DNA of 46,069 bases from Rhodocyclaceae bacterium. GTDB lineage: Bacteria > Pseudomonadota > Gammaproteobacteria > Burkholderiales > Rhodocyclaceae. Shown here one piece after another: positions 11,325 to 20,658 of this stretch; positions within the stretch are counted from its first letter, which is position 1, and every line of letters begins with the position of its first letter. The notes beneath the pieces are model-generated. The model made no database searches. It had not been told where the DNA came from and was given only the letters and a program-made list of their open reading frames with translations. The position numbers were made by a program, and so were the translations under genes. The stretch is from the NCBI GenBank assembly GCA_022072095.1, contig JAJVIJ010000006.1, forward strand, positions 9,960 to 56,028. The letters run 5' to 3'.

Positions 11325-11352
11325 TTGCAACCACGGAGCCGGTCGGTTGCAA
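11325..11352. promoter_or_regulatory. Inverted repeat attgcaacc ... ggttgcaat before hsdR2
   Basis: attgcaacc and its exact complement ggttgcaat flank a short spacer of about ten bases. The same attgcaacc also occurs about 100 bases upstream, just after the stop of the preceding gene, and is followed there too by cggagcc. The palindrome lies ahead of the preferred GTG start of hsdR2, so it could be an operator or a transcript hairpin that sets restriction-subunit levels. Confidence 0.5.
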
Positions 11353-11397
11353 TCTATTAGCAATCAAATGGCAGAGCTTAGAGGGATGGACTCACCC

Positions 11398-14300
11398 GTG
11401 AGCCAGTTCGCCTTCCTCCACCGCGAATGGCCCGCCGTGTTCGAGGCGGCGACAAGCGCCGAGGGCGCGGTCCATGCCGATCCGCGCACGGCGTGCTTCT
11501 ACGCCCGGCGCGCGCTGGAGCTGGCGGTGCGCTGGGCGTACAAGGCCGATCCGGGCCTGAAGCTGCCGTACCAGGACAACCTGTCCGCCCTGATCCACGA
11601 GCCGAGCTTCAAGCAGACCGCCGGTGAGGCGGTGTTCGGCAAGGCGCGGATGATCGTGACGCTCGGCAACCGCGCGGTGCACAGCCACAAGTCGGTGCCG
11701 GCTGCGGATGGACTGGCGGCGGTGCGCGAGCTGTTCCATTTTTGCTACTGGCTGGCGCGCACCTACGGGCGCACCGGCCGGCCGGCGCCGGACCTGGCCT
11801 TCGATGCTGTCGCGCTGCCGCCGCCGGCGCGGGCGGCGGCGCAGACGGCCGAGCAGTTGCAGGCGCTGCAAGGCCGCCTGCACGAGCAGGACGAGAATCT
11901 CGCCGCGCTGCTCGCCGACAAGACCGCGCTCGATGAGGAACTCCAGCGCCTGCGCGCCGAGGTGGCGGCGGCAAGGCAGGCCGCCGCCGCACAGCCCGAC
12001 ACGCATGACTACTCGGAGGCGCAGACCCGCGACGCCTTCATCGACCTGCTGCTCCGGGAGGCGGGCTGGCCGCTGGATCAACCGCGCGACCGCGAGTTCG
12101 AGGTCGCCGGCATGCCGAACACGCAGGGCACGGGTTTCGTCGACTACGTGCTGTGGGGCCACGACGGCAAACCGCTGGCGCTGGTGGAGGCCAAGCGCAC
12201 GCGCCGCGATGCCCGCGTCGGCCAGCAGCAGGCCAAGCTCTATGCGGATTGCCTGGAGCAGCAGTTCGGCCAGCGGCCGCTGATCTTCTACTCCAACGGC
12301 TACGAGCACTGGCTGTGGGACGACACCCGCTACCCGCCGCGCCGGGTGCAGGGCTTTTACAAGAAAGCCGAGCTGGAACTCGCCATCCAGCGGCGCGGCA
12401 CGCGCCGGGCGCTGGCGCAGGCGCCGATCAGTTCCACCATCGTCGAGCGCCACTACCAGACGCGCGCCATCCGCCGCGTGGCCGAAGCCTTCGAGCGCGA
12501 CCACGAGCGCAAGGCGTTGCTGGTGATGGCCACCGGCGCCGGCAAGACGCGCACGGTGATTGCGCTCAGCGACCTGCTGCTGCGCTGCAACTGGGCCAAG
12601 CGGGTGCTGTTTCTGGCCGACCGCGTGGCGCTGGTGACCCAGGCGGTGAACGCCTTCAAGGCGCACCTGGCGGATGCGTCACCGGTGAACCTGGTCACCG
12701 AGAAGGACAAGGAGGGCCGCGTCTACGTCTCCACCTATCCCACCATGATGGGATTGATCGACGACGCGGCCGACGGCCAGCGGCGCTTCGGCGTGGGGCA
12801 CTTCGATCTGGTGATCATCGACGAGGCGCACCGCTCGGTGTTCCAGAAGTACCGGGCGATCTTCGACTACTTCGACGCGCTGCTGGTGGGCCTGACCGCC
12901 ACGCCCAAGGACGAGGTGGACCGCAACACTTACGGCCTGTTCGATCTCGAAAACGGCGTGCCGACCGACGCCTATGGACTGGAAGTAGCCGTGCGCGACG
13001 GCTACCTGGTGCCGCCGCGGGCGGTATCCGTGCCGCTGCGGTTCCAGCGCGAGGGCATCCGCTACGACGAGCTGTCCGAGGACGACAAGGACCAGTGGGA
13101 CGCGCTGGAGTGGGGCGAGGACGGCAATGTGCCGGACCGCGTCGAGGCGGACGCCGTCAACAAGTGGCTGTTCAACACCGACACCGTGGACAAGGTGCTC
13201 GCGCACCTGATGACACACGGGCTCAAGGTGGCGGGCGGCGATCGCCTCGGCAAGACCATCGTGTTCGCCAAGAACGAGGCGCATGCGCAGTTCATCGCCG
13301 AGCGCTTCGACGCCAACTACCCGCACCAGAAGGGCGCCTTCGCGCGCGTTATCACCTTCAAGACCGAGTACGCGCAAAGCCTGATCGATGCGTTCTCGCA
13401 GCGAGACAAGCCGCCACACATCGCCATCTCGGTGGACATGCTCGACACCGGCATCGACGTGCCGGAAGTGGTGAACCTGGTGTTCTTCAAGCCGGTGCGC
13501 TCGAAGACCAAGTTCTGGCAGATGCTCGGCCGCGGCACGCGCCTGTGCCCGGACCTGTTCGGCCCGGGGCAGCACAAGGAGAGCTTTTTCGTCTTCGACT
13601 ACTGCCAGAACCTCGAATACTTCAGCCAGGATTTGCCAGGAACGGAAGGCGCTATGGGCGCCTCGCTCGGCAAGCGGCTGTTCGATGCGCGGCTGGAGCT
13701 GATCGGGCAGCTCGACGCGCGGCTCGCCGCGGAAACGAAGGCGGCGGAACCCGTGCTGCCGCCGCCGGGCCATCCCGCGTCGGACGCCGAGGTGCGCGCG
13801 CAGATCGCCGCGCTGCTGCACCGGGAAGTGGCGGCCATGAATCTCGACAACTTCGTGGTGCGCCCGCACCGCCGCGCGGTGGAGAGATTCGCCAAGCCGG
13901 AAGCCTGGACCACGCTGGCGCCGGACGCGCTGGCCGAACTGTCGCATGAGGTCGCCGGGCTGCCGGCCGAACTCGACGCCGAGAACGAGGAAGCCAAGCG
14001 CTTCGACCTGCTGGTGCTGCGCCAGCAGCTCGCGCTGCTGCGCTCCGAGCCCGGCTTCGAACGCCTGCGCGAGCGGGTGGTGGAGATCGCGGAGCTACTG
14101 GGGGAAAAGGCGGCGATCCCGATGGTGCGCGCGCACCTGGAACTGATCCAGGACGTGCAGACCGACGCCTGGTGGGAGGACGTGACCATCCCGATGCTCG
14201 AAACGCTGCGGCGCCGGCTGCGCGCGCTGGTGCAGTTCATCGACCGCCAGCAGCGCAAGCCGGTCTATGCGGACTTCGAGGACCGGCTCGGCGATGAAGC

Positions 14301-14808
14301 CGAAGTGAACCTGCCCGGCTTCGCGGCCGGCACCGATCAGGCCCGCTTTCGCGCCAAGGCGCAGGCCTTCCTGCGCCAGCATCTCGACCACGTGGCCATC
14401 GCCAAGCTGCGCGGCAACAAACCACTGACGGCGAGCGACCTTGCCGAACTCGAACGGATGCTGATCGACGGCGGCATCGGCGCGGCCGATGACATCCGGC
14501 GAGCCGCCGACGCGGCGCAGGGTCTGGGTCTATTCGTGCGGTCGCTGGTGGGCCTGGACCGCGAGGCCGCTAAGGCGGCCATGACTGACTTCATCACCGG
14601 CACGACGCTTTCCGCCAACCAGCTTGAATTCATCAATCTGGTGGTGGACCACCTCACCGAGCATGGCGTGATGGACCCGGTGCGGCTGTACGAATCGCCG
14701 TTCACCGATCTCACGCCGCGCGGGCCGGATGGTCTGTTCCGGCCGGCGGAACTGGACGAACTCGTGCGCCGGCTGGACGCCGTGCGGGCATCGGCAAAGG
14801 CGGCCTGA
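11398..14808 (+). CDS. hsdR: Type I restriction enzyme R subunit, EcoKI-like (HsdR2)
   Basis: A second, distinct HsdR. The DUF4145-like N-terminal domain (FAFLHREWPAVFEAA, YARRALELAVRWAY) is followed by a coiled coil near 150-215 and the nuclease (VDYVLWGHDGKPLALVEAKR, about 246-266). The motor has Walker A ATGAGKT near 380, DEAH (IIDEAHRS) near 475 and VGLTATP near 500; an EcoEI-type C-terminal domain ends it. The GTG at 11398 was chosen because homologues start M-S-x-F-x-F-L; agaggga lies 11 bases before it. A longer frame opens at TTG 11347 inside the palindrome. It probably pairs with the hsdMS at 5948-8745, because it closes the same gene run. Confidence 0.95.
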   Translation: MSQFAFLHREWPAVFEAATSAEGAVHADPRTACFYARRALELAVRWAYKADPGLKLPYQDNLSALIHEPSFKQTAGEAVFGKARMIVTLGNRAVHSHKSVPAADGLAAVRELFHFCYWLARTYGRTGRPAPDLAFDAVALPPPARAAAQTAEQLQALQGRLHEQDENLAALLADKTALDEELQRLRAEVAAARQAAAAQPDTHDYSEAQTRDAFIDLLLREAGWPLDQPRDREFEVAGMPNTQGTGFVDYVLWGHDGKPLALVEAKRTRRDARVGQQQAKLYADCLEQQFGQRPLIFYSNGYEHWLWDDTRYPPRRVQGFYKKAELELAIQRRGTRRALAQAPISSTIVERHYQTRAIRRVAEAFERDHERKALLVMATGAGKTRTVIALSDLLLRCNWAKRVLFLADRVALVTQAVNAFKAHLADASPVNLVTEKDKEGRVYVSTYPTMMGLIDDAADGQRRFGVGHFDLVIIDEAHRSVFQKYRAIFDYFDALLVGLTATPKDEVDRNTYGLFDLENGVPTDAYGLEVAVRDGYLVPPRAVSVPLRFQREGIRYDELSEDDKDQWDALEWGEDGNVPDRVEADAVNKWLFNTDTVDKVLAHLMTHGLKVAGGDRLGKTIVFAKNEAHAQFIAERFDANYPHQKGAFARVITFKTEYAQSLIDAFSQRDKPPHIAISVDMLDTGIDVPEVVNLVFFKPVRSKTKFWQMLGRGTRLCPDLFGPGQHKESFFVFDYCQNLEYFSQDLPGTEGAMGASLGKRLFDARLELIGQLDARLAAETKAAEPVLPPPGHPASDAEVRAQIAALLHREVAAMNLDNFVVRPHRRAVERFAKPEAWTTLAPDALAELSHEVAGLPAELDAENEEAKRFDLLVLRQQLALLRSEPGFERLRERVVEIAELLGEKAAIPMVRAHLELIQDVQTDAWWEDVTIPMLETLRRRLRALVQFIDRQQRKPVYADFEDRLGDEAEVNLPGFAAGTDQARFRAKAQAFLRQHLDHVAIAKLRGNKPLTASDLAELERMLIDGGIGAADDIRRAADAAQGLGLFVRSLVGLDREAAKAAMTDFITGTTLSANQLEFINLVVDHLTEHGVMDPVRLYESPFTDLTPRGPDGLFRPAELDELVRRLDAVRASAKAA

Positions 14809-14865
14809 GGGGCGCCGATGGCTTCGGCGCTTACGTCGCAGGTCGCTTCACTGGCTGCGTGCCAC

Positions 14866-14901
14866 AAAAAAAGGCCGCAGGAACCACTTCCCGCGGCCTT
14901 T
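14866..14901 (-). terminator. Rho-independent terminator after the nifK-like fragment
   Basis: Read leftward, the stem AAAGGCCGC / GCGGCCTTT (14893-14901 with 14870-14878) is followed by a run of T (the a-run at 14866-14872). It matches the position and make-up of the true nifK terminator at 15718-15755, relative to the nifK stop. It may also stop transcription from hsdR2 in the other direction, since the stem is symmetrical. Confidence 0.8.
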
Positions 14902-14919
14902 CCGTCACCGGCGTCGCGC

Positions 14920-15021
14920 CTAGCGAATGATGTCGTAGCTGTAATCCGTTTTGGCTGGCACGATGGTGTGCTTGCCGATATCATCGAGTTCCGGAACGCA
15001 GTTGGCATAGGTTTCTAGCAT
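14920..15021 (-). pseudogene. Fragment of a nifK 3' end
   Basis: Read leftward, this frame ends [19 protein letters not shown] and a TAG stop, almost the same as the true NifK C-terminus ([19 protein letters not shown]) at 15775. Twenty-two bases around the stop are identical (14922-14943 and 15777-15798). Further on, the differences are mostly in third codon positions. Similarity fades about 24 codons from the stop; upstream of that only ANCVPE and unrelated sequence precede it. An ATG at 15019-15021 would give a 33-residue peptide, but no ribosome site supports it. It is best read as the relic of another nifK copy, left by recombination at this spot. Confidence 0.75.
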
Positions 15022-15055
15022 GTGGCGCAGTGTCTGTTTCTTGCAGACCAGCGCA

Positions 15056-15283
15056 TCACGGGGCCTGCAAGAACGTCTCGGCGTCGATACCTGCCTGCTT
15101 GAGAATCGCCCGCAGCGTTCCCTCGGGCAGGTCGCCAGGGTGATTGGGAATGGTGGTGTAGCGGTTCAATGCGGGGTTGAACCAGATTTCGTGGCTGCCA
15201 GCGGCTTGGCGGTGGAATTCCAGGCCAAGCGCTTTCAGCCGCTTGACGACGTCCCGGTACCTGAAGCCTGCAAGCGCCCCCAT
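15056..15283 (-). CDS. hicA: HicA toxin (type II toxin-antitoxin mRNA interferase)
   Basis: A 75-residue HicA-family protein: a small double-stranded-RNA-binding-like fold (YRDVVKRLKALGLEFHRQ) with the catalytic histidine in AAGSHEIW, then NHPGDLPEGTLRAILKQAGI. HicA toxins cleave mRNA and are blocked by HicB. The start ATG at 15283 overlaps the hicB stop by one base (TGATG). Here the antitoxin gene comes first, the less common order for hicAB. A larger upstream frame exists but is not needed. Confidence 0.85.
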   Translation of the reverse strand: MGALAGFRYRDVVKRLKALGLEFHRQAAGSHEIWFNPALNRYTTIPNHPGDLPEGTLRAILKQAGIDAETFLQAP

Positions 15284-15510
15284 CAGGTGGCAACGATCAA
15301 CGGATAGTCGAAGGCCTCGCGGGCCGGCGGCAATGGCGGCGTGCTCTCGCCCGACTGAGCCTCGATCAGCTTTTTGGCGACATCGCGCGCAATCTCGATG
15401 GTTTCCTGAATGGTGCGGCCTTGAGCGACGAGCCCCTGCACCTCCTCGCTGGTAGCGAGGTAAACGCCCTCGGGCAGCTTCTCGATATGCAGCTTGATCA
15501 CATGTTCCAT
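15283..15510 (-). CDS. hicB: HicB-family antitoxin
   Basis: A 75-residue protein with the HicB partial RNase-H-like fold: EKLPEGVYLATSEEVQGLVA then GRTIQETIEIARDVAKKLIE. It is short and lacks an obvious C-terminal DNA-binding domain, as in many small HicB proteins. Start ATG 15510 has the ribosome site aaggag about eight bases upstream. It is translated just before hicA. The pair lies between the nifK-like fragment and the real nifK terminator and would help stabilise the region. Nothing recognisable lies upstream of it (15511-15717). Confidence 0.85.
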   Translation of the reverse strand: MEHVIKLHIEKLPEGVYLATSEEVQGLVAQGRTIQETIEIARDVAKKLIEAQSGESTPPLPPAREAFDYPLIVAT

Positions 15511-15717
15511 CGTAGATACTCCTTGTGGACCGGACGGCTTCGCTCACCTGCCGGGACGTGTCGGCTTCGGTGCTGCGTGCCTGCAGGCGCGCTCGATGAC
15601 AGCGGCCATTGGCTTCTTGAAACCAACCGAATCGAGCAGCTTGTGTGCACCGGTTGAACAAGGCTGCGACCGCTCCGTTGCGCGTGCGGTCATTATGCAC
15701 CGATGGATTCCAGCCAC

Positions 15718-15756
15718 AAAAAAAAACCGGCCGCCGGGCTTACCCCCGCGGCCGGC
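15718..15756 (-). terminator. Rho-independent terminator of nifHDK
   Basis: Read leftward from the nifK stop, the stem CCGGCCGC / GCGGCCGG (15748-15755 with 15727-15734) is followed by nine T (the a-run at 15718-15726). It ends the nifHDK transcript about 20 bases after nifK. Confidence 0.9.
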
Positions 15757-15774
15757 ATTCGCTCAGTGCGCTGA

Positions 15775-17334
15775 TCAGCGAATGATGTCGTAGCTGTAGT
15801 CGGTCTTGGCCGGCACGATGGTGTTCTTGTCGATCTCGTCGAAGATCTTGTCGAGGATCCACACCAGCACGTTCATCGCGCCCTGGTAGCCCCACACCGG
15901 GTAGCGGTGGTGGTGGTGGCGGTCGAACACCGGGAAGCCGATGCGGATCAACGGGGTGCCGGTGTCGCGCTCCAGGTACTTGCCATAGGTGTTGCCGATC
16001 AGGAAGTCGACCGGCTCGGTGAACAGCAGCGAGCGCATGTGCCACAGGTCCTTGCCGGCGTAGGCGTGGCAGCCCTTGCCGAAGGGCGAGCCGTCGAACA
16101 GCGCCTGCATCTTCTGCGCCCACTCCTTGTTGCCGTTGGTGGCGAGCACGTGGGTCGGCTCCGCGCCGAGCTCCAAGAGGAACGCCGCCAGGCCGTAGCA
16201 GAGATCCGGATCGCCGTAGATCGCGAACTTCTTGCCGTGGATGTGGGCGTTGGAATCGGCGATCGCGTCCACCAGCCGGCCGCGCTCTTTGGCCAGCGCG
16301 TCCGGGATCGGCTTGCCGGTGAGCTTGGAGATGGCCATCAGGAACTGGTCGGTGGCGGCGATGCCGACGGGGTGGTTGAAGGCCAGCGTTTCCTGGCCCT
16401 TGCTGGCGCAGAACTCCAGCGTCTTGGGCGTGCAGTATTCCTGCATGGAGACGGTCGCCTTGGCGTTCAGCGCGGCGGCGGCGTCGGCCAGCGTGGTGCC
16501 GCCGTCGTACATCCGGAACTCGCCGTCGGTGGGCGTATCCCACACGTCGGAGGCGTCGCACAGCAGCGTGTACTCGACGCCCATCAGGTCCAGCATGCGA
16601 CTGACTTCGCGCTGATTGCCGACGGTGTAGCCGTCGAAGCCGCCGACGAAGTTGATCTTCTCGTTCGGCACCCGCTCGGGCACCGGCACGGTGCCGGCCT
16701 TGCCGTCCCAGAAGTGCTTCAGCACGCCGAGCAGCGCATTGTCGTAGCCGGTGATGTGGCTGCCGACGAAGGCCGGGGTGTGGGCGAAGGGCACGTCGAA
16801 GTCTTCGGGCACCGAGCCCTTTTCCTTGGCGTTCTTGATGAAGGCGTTGAGGTCGTCACCGATCACCTCGGCCATGCAGGTGGTCGACACCGCGATCATC
16901 TTCGGCTTGTACATCGCATACGCGTTGGCGAGCCCATCGATCATGTTGTTGAGGCCGCCGAACACCGCCGCGTCTTCCGTCATGCTGGACGACACGCAGG
17001 AGCTCGGCTCCTTGAAGTGGCGGCTGAAATGGCTGCGGTAGTAGGCGACACAGCCCTGAGAGCCGTGCACGAACGGCAGCGTGCTCTCGAAGCCGACCGC
17101 CACGAACACCGCGCCCAGCGGCTGGCAGGCCTTGGCCGGGTTCACGGTGAGCGCCTCGCGGGCGAAGTTCTTCTCGCGGTACTCCCAGGTCTTGGTCCAT
17201 TCCCGAGCCTGTTCAACCTTGTCGGCCGGCTCGGCATTCTCGAAATTCTTCTTCTTGTTTTCGAACAACTCGACATATTCGGGTTGCCGAAACAGGTCAA
17301 AGTGATCGAGCACGTGTTCTGCGTTCTGGCTCAT
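15775..17334 (-). CDS. nifK: Nitrogenase molybdenum-iron protein beta chain (NifK)
   Basis: Beta subunit of the MoFe protein, 519 residues, full length. The three P-cluster cysteines fall at residues 70 (KACQPLG), 95 (GSQGCVAYY) and 153 ([11 protein letters not shown]), exactly the Azotobacter vinelandii numbers, and the conserved end TDYSYDIIR is present. With NifD it forms the heterotetramer that reduces N2 in the cytoplasm. It lies 43 bases after nifD with a strong ribosome site (aaggagc). It is the last gene of nifHDK and is followed by its own terminator. A diverged copy of its last 24 or so codons lies 0.85 kb further left. Confidence 0.99.
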   Translation of the reverse strand: MSQNAEHVLDHFDLFRQPEYVELFENKKKNFENAEPADKVEQAREWTKTWEYREKNFAREALTVNPAKACQPLGAVFVAVGFESTLPFVHGSQGCVAYYRSHFSRHFKEPSSCVSSSMTEDAAVFGGLNNMIDGLANAYAMYKPKMIAVSTTCMAEVIGDDLNAFIKNAKEKGSVPEDFDVPFAHTPAFVGSHITGYDNALLGVLKHFWDGKAGTVPVPERVPNEKINFVGGFDGYTVGNQREVSRMLDLMGVEYTLLCDASDVWDTPTDGEFRMYDGGTTLADAAAALNAKATVSMQEYCTPKTLEFCASKGQETLAFNHPVGIAATDQFLMAISKLTGKPIPDALAKERGRLVDAIADSNAHIHGKKFAIYGDPDLCYGLAAFLLELGAEPTHVLATNGNKEWAQKMQALFDGSPFGKGCHAYAGKDLWHMRSLLFTEPVDFLIGNTYGKYLERDTGTPLIRIGFPVFDRHHHHRYPVWGYQGAMNVLVWILDKIFDEIDKNTIVPAKTDYSYDIIR

Positions 17335-17377
17335 TGCGCTGCTCCTTGTTCCTGTATGACGATGGCGCCGACGGGCG

Positions 17378-18841
17378 TCACGCCTGCTGTTGCCACGGCG
17401 CCTTGGTCAGCGACCACACCGGGTTGTTGATGGCCATGTCCATGTCGCGGGCGAAGATGGCGAAGCCGTCGTAGCCGTGATACGGGCCGGAGTAGTCCCA
17501 GGAGTGCATCTGCCGGAACGGGAAGCCCATCTTCTGGAACACGTACTTCTCCTTGATGCCCGAGGCCACCAGGTCCGGTTGCAGCGCCTCGACGAACTGC
17601 TCGAACTCGTAGCCGGTGACGTCGTCGTAAATCAGCGTGCCGTCCTTCACGTAATGGGTGGTGCGCTGGTAGTCGTCGTTGTGGCCGAACTCATACCCCG
17701 TGCCGATGACCTCCATGCCGAGATCCTCGTAGGCGCCGATCACGTGCCGCGGGCGCAGGCCGCCGACGAACAGCATCACCTTCTTGCCTTCCAGACGCGG
17801 GCGGTACTTGTCGATCACCGCCTGCATCAGCGGCTGGTACTTGGCGATGACGCGCTCGGCGCCTTCCTTGATGTTGTCGTCGAAATGGCTGGCGATCTCG
17901 CGCAAGCTGGCAGCGATCTTGGACGGCCCGAAGAAGTTGTATTCCACCCATGGAATGCCGTACTTCTCTTCCATGTGCCGGCTGATGTAGTTCATCGACC
18001 GGTAGCAGTGCAGCACATTGAGCTTGGCCTTGGGCGTGGCTTCGAGTTCGGCGATGGAGCCGTCGCCGGACCACTGCGCAATCACGCGCAGACCCATTTC
18101 CTCGAGCAGGATGCGTGACGACCAGGCGTCGCCGCCGATGTTGTAGTCGCCGATGATGGCGACGTCGTAGGGCGACGGCTCGAAGCGGGGTGGTGCATCC
18201 TTGTCGAGCTTGTCGAATACCCAGTCACGGATGGTGTCGTTGGCAATGTGATGCCCCAGCGACTGCGACACGCCGCGAAAACCCTCGCAGCGCACCGGCA
18301 CGATGGTCTTGCCGGTGTACTCCTTCGATTTCGCTTTCGACACCGCCTCGATGTCGTCGCCGATCAGGCCGATCGGGCATTCCGACTGGATGGTGATGCC
18401 ATGATTCAGCGGAAACAGCACTTGGATCTCGTCGATGATCTTGGCGAGCTTCTTGTCACCGCCGAAGACGATGTCCTTTTCCTGGAAATCCGACGTGAAC
18501 TGCATGGTCACGAAGGTGTCGATGCCGGTGGTGCCGATGTAGTAGTTGCGCCGCGCCGCCCAGGAATACTGGCCGCATCCCACCGGCCCGTGGGAGATGT
18601 GGATCATGTCCTTGATCGGGCCCCACACCACGCCCTTGGAGCCGGCGTAGGCGCAGCCGCGGATGGTCATCACGCCGGGAATCGACTTGATGTTCGACTT
18701 GACCCCGCAATCCGATTTGCCATCCTCATACACTCCGAGGTGCTTGGCGCGCTTCTTCGCGGTTTTGTCCGGATAGACCTTGAGGACTTCCTCGACCAAC
18801 TGCTTGTTGCGCTGTGTGTTTGCTTCGACGGTCAGACTCAT
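17378..18841 (-). CDS. nifD: Nitrogenase molybdenum-iron protein alpha chain (NifD)
   Basis: Alpha subunit of the MoFe protein, which carries FeMo-co, 487 residues. Cysteines 63, 89 and 155 are the P-cluster ligands ([25 protein letters not shown]). The FeMo-co cysteine lies near 279 ([13 protein letters not shown]) and the FeMo-co histidine in [22 protein letters not shown] holds the histidine at the active site. It is a molybdenum rather than vanadium or iron-only type, judged by length and these motifs. It starts 58 bases after nifH behind the ribosome site ggagag. All three operon genes are intact. Confidence 0.99.
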   Translation of the reverse strand: MSLTVEANTQRNKQLVEEVLKVYPDKTAKKRAKHLGVYEDGKSDCGVKSNIKSIPGVMTIRGCAYAGSKGVVWGPIKDMIHISHGPVGCGQYSWAARRNYYIGTTGIDTFVTMQFTSDFQEKDIVFGGDKKLAKIIDEIQVLFPLNHGITIQSECPIGLIGDDIEAVSKAKSKEYTGKTIVPVRCEGFRGVSQSLGHHIANDTIRDWVFDKLDKDAPPRFEPSPYDVAIIGDYNIGGDAWSSRILLEEMGLRVIAQWSGDGSIAELEATPKAKLNVLHCYRSMNYISRHMEEKYGIPWVEYNFFGPSKIAASLREIASHFDDNIKEGAERVIAKYQPLMQAVIDKYRPRLEGKKVMLFVGGLRPRHVIGAYEDLGMEVIGTGYEFGHNDDYQRTTHYVKDGTLIYDDVTGYEFEQFVEALQPDLVASGIKEKYVFQKMGFPFRQMHSWDYSGPYHGYDGFAIFARDMDMAINNPVWSLTKAPWQQQA

Positions 18842-18899
18842 TTCACTCTCCAGGAATCGGCGGGCGACGACCTCGACGCCCGCCGGGACATGCGCGGCC

Positions 18900-19922
<1,023 letters not shown>

Positions 19923-19929
19923 TCACGTA

Positions 19930-19944
19930 GCAACGGGCGTGCCA
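19930..19944 (-). promoter_or_regulatory. Sigma-54 promoter of nifHDK
   Basis: Read leftward, TGGCAC-GCCCG-TTGC is a full match to the sigma-54 consensus TGGCAC-N5-TTGC. It lies about 150 bases before nifH, with two NifA sites 77-145 bases further upstream. Confidence 0.9.
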
Positions 19945-20020
19945 CCTGCGGGTCCTGGCGCGCTGCCCTCTGTACGAGCCGATGCGAAGGCGCCTCGAGG
20001 CGCGCTCGTCGCGGTCGGGC

Positions 20021-20036
20021 TGTTGCAAACCGCACA
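20021..20036. promoter_or_regulatory. NifA upstream activator site 1
   Basis: tgttgcaaaccgcaca matches TGT-N10-ACA. It sits about 77 bases upstream of the nifH sigma-54 promoter and 53 bases from the second site, that is, about five helical turns. Confidence 0.8.
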
Positions 20037-20073
20037 AAGGCCTCACAAAGCGCCCACGGTGCGCCGGCAAATC

Positions 20074-20089
20074 TGTACGAAACCGCACA
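20074..20089. promoter_or_regulatory. NifA upstream activator site 2
   Basis: tgtacgaaaccgcaca matches TGT-N10-ACA and shares the core [14 protein letters not shown] site 1. It lies between the nifH promoter and the rightward GG-N10-GC element at 20166, so it could serve both directions. A C-rich tract begins two bases to its right. Confidence 0.8.
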
Positions 20090-20090
20090 G

Positions 20091-20123
20091 CCCCCACCCC
20101 CCACCCCCCAACACCCAACCCCC
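20091..20123 (-). other. G-quadruplex-capable tract between nifH and the divergent gene
   Basis: The + strand has five runs of three to six C separated by one to four bases; the - strand therefore has five G runs with very short loops, a textbook G-quadruplex pattern. It directly adjoins NifA site 2. No protein-coding role is likely. Folding is inferred from the pattern. Confidence 0.7.
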
Positions 20124-20165
20124 GCGTCGCACGCCACCGCCTGGGAGGCGTCGCTTGCGACGAGC

Positions 20166-20180
20166 GGGAACGGCGATTGC
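20166..20180 (+). promoter_or_regulatory. Possible sigma-54 promoter for receiver-like gene and haemoglobin
   Basis: GGGAAC-GGCGA-TTGC has the invariant GG and GC at ten-base spacing and a consensus -12 part; the -24 part matches four of six positions. It lies about 77 bases right of NifA site 2 and about 40 bases before the GTG start at 20221, which suggests NifA-driven expression opposite to nifHDK. Confidence 0.5.
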
Positions 20181-20220
20181 TTGCCACGACGGCGTGTGCA
20201 GCCATCATCGGGAGAATGCC

Positions 20221-20658
20221 GTGCAGATTGGAGTGGAAGCGCAGCGCGCCGTGGAAAACCGCCGGGTGTTCGTCGTGGAATCCGACGAGGTATGCGGCAT
20301 GGCCCTGCAGTTCATGCTGGCCGACGACAACGAGACCCATCTGTTTGCCGACGTCGATGCCGCGCTGGCCAAGGGGCAAGACTGGCCGCCGGATCTCGTT
20401 CTGATCGCGTCGGCCCTGCTCGACGACGGCCCACCGCAAACGGCGGGCGCGCTGGCACGCATTCGGTCGATGGCAGGGACCGCACGCGTGCTGGTGATCT
20501 GCGATCGCGAGGACGACGCGCGTGCGCAATCGGCCCTTGCCCAAGGAGCGGCGGGCACGCTGCTGCGACCTCCGCGGCTGGAGACGGTGCGGCGCAAGGT
20601 CGACATGCATCTCGGCCGTCGCGTCGCGATCGGCATCCAGGTGGCACGCGCGCAATGA
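20221..20658 (+). CDS. Receiver-like protein lacking the phospho-acceptor aspartate
   Basis: A 145-residue single-domain protein with a CheY-like pattern: RVFVVESDEV (strand 1 with acidic residues near 20-23), PDLVLIASALL (strand 3, 58-68), ARVLVICD (strand 4) and GTLLRPPRL (strand 5). The usual phospho-Asp in PDLVLLD is Ala (63), the usual Thr/Ser is Cys (94) and the conserved Lys is Arg (116), so normal phospho-relay is unlikely. The GTG at 20221 follows ggga at a suitable distance. The gene is divergent from nifH and shares an ATGA overlap with the truncated haemoglobin gene, so a nif-linked regulatory or scaffold role is inferred. The exact function is unknown. Confidence 0.8.
   Translation: MQIGVEAQRAVENRRVFVVESDEVCGMALQFMLADDNETHLFADVDAALAKGQDWPPDLVLIASALLDDGPPQTAGALARIRSMAGTARVLVICDREDDARAQSALAQGAAGTLLRPPRLETVRRKVDMHLGRRVAIGIQVARAQ

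Noticed and set aside
14920-15021. A 33-residue gene with an ATG at 15019-15021
   Set aside because: No ribosome site, and the peptide is just the NifK C-terminus preceded by unrelated residues; a gene fragment is more likely.
19971-19985. Third NifA-like half site (tgtacgagccgatg) near nifH
   Set aside because: The TGT half is present but the ACA half at ten-base spacing is missing.
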